Source: a virus
Reading direction: 5' to 3' (one strand)
IMG/VR virus record: IMGVR_UViG_3300044638_000766
Span: 1-24,210 of that record
Length of the DNA stretch: 24,210 bases
Position 1 is the first letter of the stretch, and each line of letters starts with the position of its first letter. A program made the translations under genes and the position numbers. This document shows, piece after piece, positions 1 to 6,517 of this stretch. The notes under the pieces are model-generated. The model made no database searches and was not told where the DNA came from. It saw nothing but the letters and a program-made list of their open reading frames with translations.

Positions 1-1067
1 CAGTTAACGTGGCGATAAATGGCGTTGAAAGTCGAGCGGGACACTAGCCGCCGGTCGTCAAGGTCGAAGAATGATTCATCGTCTTGGACGTAGGCCCACT
101 TTCCCCACCAGTCGGCCTTGTCGATCCGGCCTAGCTCGCGCTGTTCGACTGCCTTGATCGTCGCAGCGGCGGCGTCGGGGAACGCGGGCGTAGGGTTCAG
201 CTTCTCAGCAACGCCCTGCATAATGGTGGCGATCAGTTCAGACCGGAACCCGTGCGCGTGCCGGGGGCCACCCTCGGCGGCGACCCATGCGAGGAACGCT
301 TCCGAGCCCCAGTCTTGGCAATGCCCATGGAAGCAGGCAAACGCGCGTGAGGTGGGCAGGTAACGCGCGCCGATCTGGCCGTCCGAGTGCTCGGCGCTGT
401 TGGGGCACTTGACGCCCCACCAGCCGCTGCTATTTCCACGCTCCAGCACCTCGCCGCGACCGGCCAGCCACTCGACAACATCATCAGGCGCGGCGTCAAC
501 AGCAATGGTTTGCACGCTGCCGTTGCCGTGGTCGGCGGGCGTTACTTGGAGCGCCTCGCAGATTCCCTCTAAGGTGTATTCGCGCTCAGGGCGGAACTCG
601 GCCAGCCGGGACGCGAAGCCGTTCTTGTGGTTAACTGACCCCGGCAGTCGGAAGTTTCTGACCGGGTTGATCGCGCCGGGGTCGGTGTAGCCAGCGGCGG
701 CGATGGCGAGAATCGCAGCGGCAAATTCATGTTTGGTGGGCTGTTCGCTGAACGTGTAGCCCCATTGGTAGTTACCCTCGCTGGTCTCCATGATCCAAGT
801 CGGCGGCAACTCAGGCGCGCGGCTCTTAGTGCCGATGTCGTCCAGCACCATGACCAAAACGTGTTCGATATTCGCGCTGCTGGCCGAGACATGACCATCG
901 CGGAAGCGGTCGATGATAAAAGAGCCTGTATTTCCATACCAAGCACCGCCAGGCGTGTACTTGCGGGGCAGAAAAGCCGGGTAGGTAAACCTTTCGCCTT
1001 TTGGTTTTTGCTTGACGATCAGGAAAGTCTCGCCTTCGCCAGCGAGTGAACTCAGGTAGTCGATCAT
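1..1067 (-). CDS. Phage DNA primase (primase-helicase), C-terminus cut by window edge
   Basis: Open reading frame from an ATG at 1067 to the left edge with no stop; 355 residues are visible. Residues about 64-150 look like a RepB/archaeo-eukaryotic-type primase core, with VMVLDDIG (72-79), PTWIMETSEGNYQWGY (89-104) and FRLPGSVNHK (139-148), the last typical of phage primase-polymerase proteins. A zinc-ribbon-like cluster follows: Cys221, His227, Cys245, His247 and Cys250. The visible end (about 320-355, rich in W, F and D) resembles the linker that precedes an SF3/D5-type helicase domain in this family, so a helicase half probably lies outside the window. The start overlaps the HNH gene stop as ATGA. 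Role inferred: primer synthesis for phage replication together with the polymerase upstream. Helicase content is not seen. The primase call is good; the exact subfamily is uncertain. Confidence 0.8.
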   Translation of the reverse strand, partial: MIDYLSSLAGEGETFLIVKQKPKGERFTYPAFLPRKYTPGGAWYGNTGSFIIDRFRDGHVSASSANIEHVLVMVLDDIGTKSRAPELPPTWIMETSEGNYQWGYTFSEQPTKHEFAAAILAIAAAGYTDPGAINPVRNFRLPGSVNHKNGFASRLAEFRPEREYTLEGICEALQVTPADHGNGSVQTIAVDAAPDDVVEWLAGRGEVLERGNSSGWWGVKCPNSAEHSDGQIGARYLPTSRAFACFHGHCQDWGSEAFLAWVAAEGGPRHAHGFRSELIATIMQGVAEKLNPTPAFPDAAAATIKAVEQRELGRIDKADWWGKWAYVQDDESFFDLDDRRLVSRSTFNAIYRHVN

Positions 1068-1534
1068 TTAACAGCCTCGGGATTATGCGTGTGAATTTTT
1101 GACGCGGCAACGGCGTACGCTTTCGCCGCATCGCAAATGTTGTCAAAACTACCTAAATACTTTTTTCTGTAGTTAACATTAATGTACGCGTCCCATTTGT
1201 TTCGGCGTTTATCTCTTGAAACACCCCTGTAGCCGCTAGAATTTGCGGCGGACAATTTTGAATTCTGAATGTTTTGGCTAACAGTAACTTGGCGCAAATT
1301 TTCTATGCGGTTGTCAAGCGACTCATGATTAATATGGTCAATGTGCAAAATAGGCTCGACACCGTAAACATAAAGCCATGCAAGCCGATGTGCAAAATAG
1401 TGTTTGTGTGAAATAGTAATCCGTAAATAACGATGGCCTTTATTAGACCCGGCTAATTTGCCTGTACTGCGCCACGTAAACACGCCCGTCAAGGGACAGT
1501 AATGCAACAGCTCTTTTAGCCTATCTTGATTCAT
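1064..1534 (-). CDS. HNH homing-type endonuclease with AP2-like DNA-binding domain
   Basis: 156 residues. The middle holds an HNH_3-type nuclease core: AHRLAW, then HIDHINHESLDNRIENLR, then SQNIQN. The C-terminal part, SGYRGVSRDKRRNKWDAYI followed by YLGSFD and DAAKAYAVAA, is an AP2-like domain. This pairing is characteristic of free-standing phage homing endonucleases, which cut a related genome lacking the gene and so spread themselves. Start ATG at 1534 has GGAGAG about 7 bases upstream. GC is about 43 percent over 1081-1500 by hand count, clearly below the primase and polymerase genes around it (about 60 percent or more), which fits recent acquisition. It sits between polymerase and primase, separated from the polymerase stop by 97 bases that hold two inverted repeats, and overlaps the primase start as ATGA. 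Confidence 0.9.
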   Translation of the reverse strand: MNQDRLKELLHYCPLTGVFTWRSTGKLAGSNKGHRYLRITISHKHYFAHRLAWLYVYGVEPILHIDHINHESLDNRIENLRQVTVSQNIQNSKLSAANSSGYRGVSRDKRRNKWDAYINVNYRKKYLGSFDNICDAAKAYAVAASKIHTHNPEAVK

Positions 1535-1551
1535 TGATTTCTCTCCGCGAC

Positions 1552-1616
1552 ACTCCCAAAAAGAAAACAGCGGCAGGCGGGGAGTACGCTTTTCGTCTGG
1601 CTCATGACTTCCAGAC
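1552..1616. repeat. Two inverted repeats between polymerase and HNH genes
   Basis: In the 97-base gap between the polymerase stop and the HNH start there are two perfect 6-bp inverted repeats. ACTCCC (1552-1557) pairs with GGGAGT (1580-1585), and GTCTGG (1595-1600) pairs with CCAGAC (1611-1616) across a 10-base loop. Neither has a run of U after it, so they are not convincing terminators. They could be mRNA structure at the polymerase 3' end or marks of the HNH insertion junction. Short repeats like these can arise by chance. Confidence 0.3.
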
Positions 1617-1631
1617 TAGCCGTGTTTGTGC

Positions 1632-3533
1632 TCAACTGTACCGGGTAGACACCGCGCCCGCAACCGCTAACGGCAAACCTTTTGCCCACTCTGGCGCTTC
1701 ACACATGATCTCTTGCACGCGCTGCGCCACGCGGTCTTGTTCAGCTTCGTCGCACTCTATGAGCGCCTCGTCGTGTACGTGCCCAATAGTCTCAAGGCCT
1801 TCACCGTCCATCCTTCGCAACGAATGGCGCAAGATGTCATGCGCTACTGCTTGAGTACAGTTTTCAACCGCAATCCCGTACCAAAGTTTTGCGCGCGGCC
1901 ATTCTTTCGCGTCCTGCGCTGGCTTCCACGCGGATTTTGCGTATGAAATTTCCCCGTCTTCTTCAAAACGCGCAAATGGGTAGCACAAGACGCGGCCTGA
2001 CGGAAGCGCGTACCACAAGTGATGTCGGTCGTACATGTACGTCACACGGTTCGCCGTAAACGTATGCCCTGGATGCCGCATAGCTCGACGGTAGGCTTCT
2101 TCCGCCCGCTGCCACATGCTCTGCGCCCAAGGATTCGCGCGTCGCCAAAGATTTACGATGCGCTTCGCCTCAGAATCTGAGAACTTGAGCCCGTAACCTT
2201 TAGCCATTGCAGCCAGAGCGCCTACTGATCCCCCAAAACCGCACGCGAGAATCGCCACTTTGGCTTGCTGGCGTTGGTCGGGGGATACTTCAGTTACGTT
2301 GAACATGGCACGCGCAGTAGCAACGTACATGTCCTCACCGCGCCGAAATACGTCAAGCGTATCCTCACCGTGTTCACTCAACCACGGTAAGACGCGCGCT
2401 TCAATGGCGCTCCAATCGTAGTTGACCAGTACCCGCCCCGGCGACGCTATGATGGCAGGCCGCAGCATACCCTTCAGCACGTCGGTTACGCGCTTGCCAA
2501 AAACAGGAACGATCTGACCGTTCTTGCATATAACATCGCGGACAGCTTCAGGGTCTTTTGCTGTTTTGCGAGACAGATTGTGTAATTGAATTCCATACGA
2601 CGCCGCGCGCCCCGTAGCCGAACCCCCAGCAAAAACAAATGCACCTCTAACGCGGCAATCCTCAACGTCGGCAATTTGTGCGAACCTCGCAAATTTTGCT
2701 ACTGAAGACGAAAAAAGATCATCTGCTGATTGGATGACCTCGCGCACATCCGAGTCAAGATCGGTGTTGAGCAAGTTGGCGCGCACGGTCTTGTCGATGG
2801 ACTTCTTACCCTCGACCATCATCAGTTTCTGGCCTTCTTCGTCCAGACGCTCGAAGACCCACTCCCTCATTTTCGGTGAGCGCACAGTCGGCACAGCGCC
2901 GCCCGTCACCTCGACGACGATCTCCTGTATGTCCTTGACCTCCTGCGCGGCGTACCGCACAGCACCGCGCGCCAGCGGTACATCGACCAGTACGCCACGA
3001 TCGTTGATGCGTTCGTTGACATGGTAGTCGAGCAGTTCGTCGGCGGTCAACTGGCGCAGCCCGGTGCTTATGGCGCGCATCGCCCGAACGTCCTGCTCGC
3101 AATAGGCATACAGTTCCGGCAGGAGCGCGGTGTTGAACGGCGGGATGCAGCATTGCCGAACCAGATGCGCGCCCCGGTGATCCTTCCGCATCGACGCGCC
3201 GTAAAATCTTCCCACATCTTCCAGCGAACCAGGCGCGCAATTCGACCTAGCCTGCGTGGCGGTGCAGTAGAACTGTTCTAGTTTGAATTCGATCTGTAGG
3301 ACGTACCAGAAGATCAGCCGCTCAAAGGCCGCGTTGTGCGCCCTGATCTGGCCGGTGAAGTTGGTGACCTGTACAGGAAACGGACGTTCAGGTGTCCATG
3401 TCTGTACAGGTTCATCGTCGAAAGCGTAGGACATACACAGCACCTCTGTGCTGGCGTCCTGCGCGTAGTTGTAAACGCCTGCGATTTTTAGGTCGCAGGC
3501 GCTACGGGTTTCAAAGTCAACCCAAAGGATCAT
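1632..3533 (-). CDS. Family A DNA polymerase with 3'-5' exonuclease domain
   Basis: 633 residues from ATG 3533, which overlaps the upstream stop as ATGA; an in-frame TTG 18 bases earlier is less likely. Exonuclease motifs: DFETRS (Asp6, Glu8), AHNAAFE (65-71, Glu71 where Asp is usual) and YCEQD (Tyr144, Asp148). Polymerase motif A is YDWSAIEAR (Asp373, Glu378). Motif B starts at Arg421 with Lys425. Motif C is HDE at 587-589. Aligning motif B with E. coli Pol I puts Leu429 at the Phe762 position and Phe433 at the Tyr766 position. There is no 5'-3' exonuclease domain, as expected for a phage replicative PolA. It copies the phage genome and lies between the PP-loop gene and the HNH gene in the leftward replication block. 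Function is secure; the effect of the O-helix residues is inference. Confidence 0.97.
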   Translation of the reverse strand: MILWVDFETRSACDLKIAGVYNYAQDASTEVLCMSYAFDDEPVQTWTPERPFPVQVTNFTGQIRAHNAAFERLIFWYVLQIEFKLEQFYCTATQARSNCAPGSLEDVGRFYGASMRKDHRGAHLVRQCCIPPFNTALLPELYAYCEQDVRAMRAISTGLRQLTADELLDYHVNERINDRGVLVDVPLARGAVRYAAQEVKDIQEIVVEVTGGAVPTVRSPKMREWVFERLDEEGQKLMMVEGKKSIDKTVRANLLNTDLDSDVREVIQSADDLFSSSVAKFARFAQIADVEDCRVRGAFVFAGGSATGRAASYGIQLHNLSRKTAKDPEAVRDVICKNGQIVPVFGKRVTDVLKGMLRPAIIASPGRVLVNYDWSAIEARVLPWLSEHGEDTLDVFRRGEDMYVATARAMFNVTEVSPDQRQQAKVAILACGFGGSVGALAAMAKGYGLKFSDSEAKRIVNLWRRANPWAQSMWQRAEEAYRRAMRHPGHTFTANRVTYMYDRHHLWYALPSGRVLCYPFARFEEDGEISYAKSAWKPAQDAKEWPRAKLWYGIAVENCTQAVAHDILRHSLRRMDGEGLETIGHVHDEALIECDEAEQDRVAQRVQEIMCEAPEWAKGLPLAVAGAVSTRYS

Positions 3534-4231
3534 AGAGAGCAAACCCGGCAAGTTGGGGCGTTACCGTCGCCGCGAATCTTGCGCCCGCTTTCAAACTCAA
3601 CAGCCAGTTCTTTGAGCGAAGCAGGCCAGTTGTCGCGCTGCGGGGATCGAAACGTGTGGCCGAGTTTCTCTTCGACCGCCACACCGCGCGCGTACTCTTC
3701 TGGGTAGTCGCGCCAGAGGTCGCGCCACTCACCCAGCCGCTGATACGGACACACGGCGCAATCGGTGCGCTTTGGGATGGTGACATCGCGCGAGGCCAGA
3801 TACTTCCAAACATCAGCCTCGTTCCACCCCCACTCTCGCATGGGAAACCTGATCTTCATGTCTTCGCCGTAGATACCGCGCCGCGCCTCTTCGTCAGCGC
3901 GCAGCCCCACATACAGTACCGACCCGTCAGGAAGCGATTCGAAGTACTTGATCGTCGGCTCGATCTTCAAGATGCGCGTACACCATCTGGCGCGAAAGTT
4001 GGGCAGCATCTGCATCTGGTCGATCAACCCGTACAGGTCAGTCGTGTGGCCTACCTTCTTGATTGGCAGGCCCAGCAGGCGCTCCAGTTTCTCCCAATGC
4101 GCGACCATCTCTGGAAGTTCATTGCCGGTGGCGTTGCAGATCAGTTCGTACTCGCGCGGCTCGACTTCCATCAAACGCAACGCAAGTGCGGTGGAATCTT
4201 TGCCACCGCTCAGTCCAATAACGTGCTTCAT
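3530..4231 (-). CDS. PAPS reductase / DndC-like PP-loop ATP pyrophosphatase family protein
   Basis: 233 residues from ATG 4231. An upstream extension in frame (to 4330) would run through the hairpin and into the previous gene and is rejected. The N-terminus HVIGLSGGKDS (PP-loop, residues 8-13) binds ATP in adenylating enzymes such as PAPS reductase, DndC and thiolation enzymes. ARWCTRILKIEP (81-92) is the second conserved block of the family. Cysteine pairs occur at Cys158/Cys161 (DCAVCPY) and Cys228/Cys231 (CRVC) in addition to Cys84, which could hold a metal or Fe-S cluster. Phages often carry such proteins beside replication genes and their role is mostly unknown; assimilatory sulfate reduction is unlikely here. 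A role in nucleic-acid sulfur modification is a guess. No Shine-Dalgarno is visible: a UUCG hairpin ends 8 bases before the start. Confidence 0.85.
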   Translation of the reverse strand: MKHVIGLSGGKDSTALALRLMEVEPREYELICNATGNELPEMVAHWEKLERLLGLPIKKVGHTTDLYGLIDQMQMLPNFRARWCTRILKIEPTIKYFESLPDGSVLYVGLRADEEARRGIYGEDMKIRFPMREWGWNEADVWKYLASRDVTIPKRTDCAVCPYQRLGEWRDLWRDYPEEYARGVAVEEKLGHTFRSPQRDNWPASLKELAVEFESGRKIRGDGNAPTCRVCSL

Positions 4232-4239
4232 AGGAAGAA

Positions 4240-4253
4240 GGGGCCGAAGCCCC
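4240..4253 (-). terminator. UUCG-loop hairpin between the conserved replication gene and PP-loop gene
   Basis: On the minus strand GGGGC-TTCG-GCCCC forms a 5-bp GC stem with the very stable C(UUCG)G loop. It starts 6 bases after the stop of the gene at 4260-4868 and ends 8 bases before the ATG at 4231. The following bases, TTCTTCC, are pyrimidine-rich but not a U-run, so it may be a partial terminator, an mRNA 3'-end stabiliser, or a block on initiation of the next gene. A longer version of the same hairpin occurs at 21829-21852. Confidence 0.55.
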
Positions 4254-4259
4254 CACCCT

Positions 4260-4868
4260 TTACTCAGCGATGGCCCGACGACGACGGGCAGGCGCTTCCG
4301 GTTCAGCCTTAACTTCGCCCTCCATGCCAATCCACTTCTTCACATCGAACAGAGGCGTGTAGATGCGACCGTAGGACTTGTGAACGTAGTGTTCCTTGCC
4401 CAGCGACACAACAGGCACAGGTGACTCGGGGTTCGTGTCCACGCGCTCGGCGATCTTCACGCCCATCGCCTGCACGGCGCGCTTGCCGCCAACCGAAGTC
4501 ACGGTATAGCGCACTTCCAGACCCTCATCTTCTCCGGACAGGCACTTCATGCTCAGCCCGACCTGTTCCTCCCACCCACGCTTTGCGCCGGGAGGCGCGG
4601 CTTCGAGTTCTGGCAGCGGCGACGTGATGCTGACCATCTTCTCGCCGAGAACCTCGCCTTCACCCCAAGCGATGAACCCGTGGACGAAAGAGAACGGATT
4701 CACCGCCCACAGGGAACCGGCATCGACCTCGGTCTGGTCTGCGCCGAACACCCAATGACCCGTCTTATCCATTTTCAAGATGGCGACGCCCGTTGCGGCG
4801 GCAGGGGCCAACGTGCGGAGAGCGGTGGCAATGGTGGCGATAGAACCGTTTTGGACTACTGGAAACAT
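4260..4868 (-). CDS. Conserved phage replication-region protein (single-stranded DNA-binding candidate)
   Basis: 202 residues, ATG 4868 with AAGGA 9 bases upstream, 6 bases after the DUF2800 gene. I do not match it with confidence to a named family. Visible blocks are GHWVFGADQTEVDAGSLWAV (37-56), FVHGFIAWGEGEVLG, WEEQVGLSMKCLSGEDEG and YGRIYTPLFDVKKWIGM, then a charged, alanine/proline-rich tail ending RRRRAIAE. There is no signal peptide or membrane segment. In the related DUF2800-polymerase cassettes this slot is usually occupied by DUF2815 (Enc34-type ssDNA-binding protein). The sequence here does not look like DUF2815, so an ssDNA-binding role is inferred only from position. The tail is not acidic as in most bacterial SSBs. 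Confidence 0.75.
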   Translation of the reverse strand: MFPVVQNGSIATIATALRTLAPAAATGVAILKMDKTGHWVFGADQTEVDAGSLWAVNPFSFVHGFIAWGEGEVLGEKMVSITSPLPELEAAPPGAKRGWEEQVGLSMKCLSGEDEGLEVRYTVTSVGGKRAVQAMGVKIAERVDTNPESPVPVVSLGKEHYVHKSYGRIYTPLFDVKKWIGMEGEVKAEPEAPARRRRAIAE

Positions 4869-4874
4869 GATTGT

Positions 4875-6005
4875 TTATCCTTGAAGTTTAGTGAGGGCCG
4901 ACTTCAGTTGCGACCCGAGTTGCATGACTTGCGGCCGTGGATCATCCACGTCTGCAAGCGTAACGCCCGAACTGACGGCGGCGGTCGAGCCTTCCGGCAG
5001 CGCAAGTTTCAGTTTCTTCAACTTCTTCTCGACGACTGCTGGACTGCACATTTTCACCTCGACCAGTTCAGACTCTGGAAGGTGCGCGAGAAGCAGCGCC
5101 TTGGCTGCGTCCTCGTTCACCCATGATCGTGTGGCCCTTTTAGCGACCAACTTGTAGCCAGGCACTTCGACGCCTGACTCCAGCATTTGAAACGCCAGCG
5201 CGCGGAGGTCGGTGATCCACCCTTCGAGCGCGTCAGCGGTCTTCAAGTATTCACCAATCTGAGCGGCGGGTAAAGCAGCAATCTGCGCTGCCCGAACCCG
5301 ATCCACCTCGCCGGTCATCACGGGGCAGACAGGTTTGGCCGCACACCACTTGCACCACTTGCCAGCCGCCAGCAGGGCGTTGTCGGACTTCGCTTCCTTA
5401 ACGGCGCTGACCAACTGCTCCTCAAAACGGTCAAGCCGTTCCGGCGTGGTTTCCCAAATCTTGATGCCTGGTGGCTGTACGATGGCAACAAGCACCTTCG
5501 TAGCACCCTTGAAGACCCATTTCGTCAGATCAGTACGCCGCGCCGCGCAAGCGTAGAACAGCCCTTGATAGTTCTCCTCGGCCTCGACCATGACGCCGCT
5601 GCCAAACTTCCAGTCCAGCACGATGGCCGTATCGCCCAGCCGACCCAACAGGTCGGCGCTGCCGAACACCCCCGGCAGCAGATCGCCGAAGCCGACGCGC
5701 TGCTCGACCTCGTAGTCCATCTGGTTGTCGGGGTCGATGCTGTTGAGCAAGCGCATGGCGGGCAGCAGCTTCTCCTCAACCAATTCCTCGGTCAAGGTCT
5801 GGCCGTTGTAGGTGCGTCCGATCATGTCGCGCGCACTCTTGACATTCAAGTTCAGCAGATCAGCGATGCAGTCGTGCAGCAGGGTGCCTTCGTCGGCGTA
5901 GCTGCTGGACTCTTTCGGTGGCATGGTTGCCACCAGTTTGACCGAACCGGGGCAGTTGATGACGCGCTCGGCGGTGCTACCGCCAACGATATTAGAGTGC
6001 TTCAT
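4875..6005 (-). CDS. DUF2800 Cas4/RecB-like PD-(D/E)XK nuclease with Fe-S cluster cysteines
   Basis: 376 residues from ATG 6005. Nuclease motifs in order: His44 in GTLLHDCIAD, Asp118 in PGVFGSADLLG, Asp131 and Lys133 in IVLDWKFGSG, and NYQGLFY (145-151). Cys18 (INCPGS) together with Cys218, Cys221 and Cys227 (CKWCAAKPVC) gives the one-plus-three cysteine pattern of the Cas4/AddB-type 4Fe-4S cluster that clamps the nuclease domain. The length fits DUF2800. Family knowledge predicts a metal-dependent exonuclease that resects DNA ends in replication-coupled recombination. It is translated just after a 53-aa gene whose 3' end overlaps it by 14 bases, and is followed by the conserved replication-region gene. 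Confidence 0.93.
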   Translation of the reverse strand: MKHSNIVGGSTAERVINCPGSVKLVATMPPKESSSYADEGTLLHDCIADLLNLNVKSARDMIGRTYNGQTLTEELVEEKLLPAMRLLNSIDPDNQMDYEVEQRVGFGDLLPGVFGSADLLGRLGDTAIVLDWKFGSGVMVEAEENYQGLFYACAARRTDLTKWVFKGATKVLVAIVQPPGIKIWETTPERLDRFEEQLVSAVKEAKSDNALLAAGKWCKWCAAKPVCPVMTGEVDRVRAAQIAALPAAQIGEYLKTADALEGWITDLRALAFQMLESGVEVPGYKLVAKRATRSWVNEDAAKALLLAHLPESELVEVKMCSPAVVEKKLKKLKLALPEGSTAAVSSGVTLADVDDPRPQVMQLGSQLKSALTKLQG

Positions 6006-6153
6006 CAGTCTTTTCCTCGAAGGTGAAGGTGGCGTTCGGAGCGTAGGTGTACGTCTCCATCATGACCGTGTTGAACTCAGCCTGCGGGAACTGGCGCTGC
6101 GCCCAAGTGAGCAAAATGTCGTTGATTTCTTCGGGAGTGATGGTGAGTTTCAT
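5992..6153 (-). CDS. Small hypothetical protein, first gene of the leftward replication block
   Basis: 53 residues, ATG 6153 to TAA 5994-5992. It begins MKLTITPEEINDILLTWAQR and is mildly acidic, with no membrane segment or cysteines. AAAGG lies about 6 bases before the ATG. It overlaps the DUF2800 start by 14 bases in another frame and is the first gene downstream of the leftward promoter at 6195-6222, leaving a leader of only about 35 bases. I recognise no family. Its position suggests an early small regulator or accessory to the nuclease, which is inference. Support comes from start context, position and full use of the space. Confidence 0.7.
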   Translation of the reverse strand: MKLTITPEEINDILLTWAQRQFPQAEFNTVMMETYTYAPNATFTFEEKTDEAL

Positions 6154-6172
6154 TGTTTGCCTTTAGTGGTTA

Positions 6173-6187
6173 CGGGTGACTGACCCG
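6173..6187. promoter_or_regulatory. Possible operator: inverted repeat at the leftward transcription start
   Basis: CGGGT-GACTG-ACCCG is a perfect 5-bp inverted repeat with a 5-base spacer. It lies 8-22 bases downstream of the -10 box of the leftward promoter, where a repressor could block initiation. The arms are short and chance occurrence is possible; no second copy was noticed nearby. Confidence 0.25.
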
Positions 6188-6194
6188 CCACGCT

Positions 6195-6222
6195 ATGTTA
6201 GCATCGCCGCATCCCAAGTCAA
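6195..6222 (-). promoter_or_regulatory. Sigma70-like promoter for the leftward replication genes
   Basis: On the minus strand TTGACT (6222-6217, five of six consensus) and TAACAT (6200-6195, four of six) are separated by 16 bases. This is inside the only divergent intergenic region (6154-6232) of the window, and transcription would begin near 6188, about 35 bases before the first leftward start codon. No equally good promoter was seen for the rightward genes; TATGTT at 6194-6199 could be a -10 but lacks a convincing -35. Confidence 0.6.
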
Positions 6223-6232
6223 CAACTTTTTT

Positions 6233-6517
6233 ATGCTTGAACGTGACATAGAGCGATACCTAGTGAAACGTGTTGAGGCGTGTGGAGGCAAGGCGTACAA
6301 GTTCGTTAGCCCCGGCAGGGCCGGTGTAGCCGACAGAATTGTGTGTCTTCCCAACGGCGAGACATGGTTCGTCGAGATCAAAACAACAGGCGGTCGGCTG
6401 TCTGCCTTGCAAAAAGTTTTTGCCGAAGATATGATGCGCCTCAACCAGCGATACATTGTTGTCTGGAACAAGGAGCAAGTTGATGAGTTTACGGCCCTAC
6501 CAAAACCTTGCGGCTGA
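6233..6517 (+). CDS. VRR-NUC domain nuclease
   Basis: 94 residues, almost entirely one VRR-NUC domain: Glu3 near the start, GVADRI (31-36, Asp34), WFVEIK (45-50, Glu48 and Lys50) and Gln60. These are the PD-(D/E)XK catalytic residues of the family. Stand-alone phage VRR-NUC proteins are structure-specific nucleases related to Holliday-junction resolvases and to the FAN1 domain; processing of branched replication intermediates is the likely role. The ATG at 6233 has no visible Shine-Dalgarno, and a GTG at 6176 is possible but would add 19 residues unlike the family. The 3' end overlaps the helicase gene by 35 bases, so the two are coupled. The gene starts right after the divergent promoter region. 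Confidence 0.92.
   Translation: MLERDIERYLVKRVEACGGKAYKFVSPGRAGVADRIVCLPNGETWFVEIKTTGGRLSALQKVFAEDMMRLNQRYIVVWNKEQVDEFTALPKPCG

Noticed and set aside
1531-1605. 24-codon minus-strand ORF ending in ATGA with the HNH start
   Set aside because: The Shine-Dalgarno spacing is only about 2 bases, the peptide is non-descript, and it overlaps inverted repeats; probably chance.
3534-3551. TTG start 18 bases upstream of the polymerase ATG
   Set aside because: The ATG at 3533 forms an ATGA overlap with the preceding stop and starts right at the exonuclease motif strand MILWVDFET.
3656-4312. 218-aa plus-strand ORF antisense to the PP-loop gene
   Set aside because: It mirrors a gene with clear family motifs, shows no recognisable domain, and has no ribosome site or operon context.
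5565-6026. 153-aa plus-strand ORF antisense to the DUF2800 nuclease
   Set aside because: The minus strand carries the complete set of nuclease and cysteine motifs, so this is a shadow.
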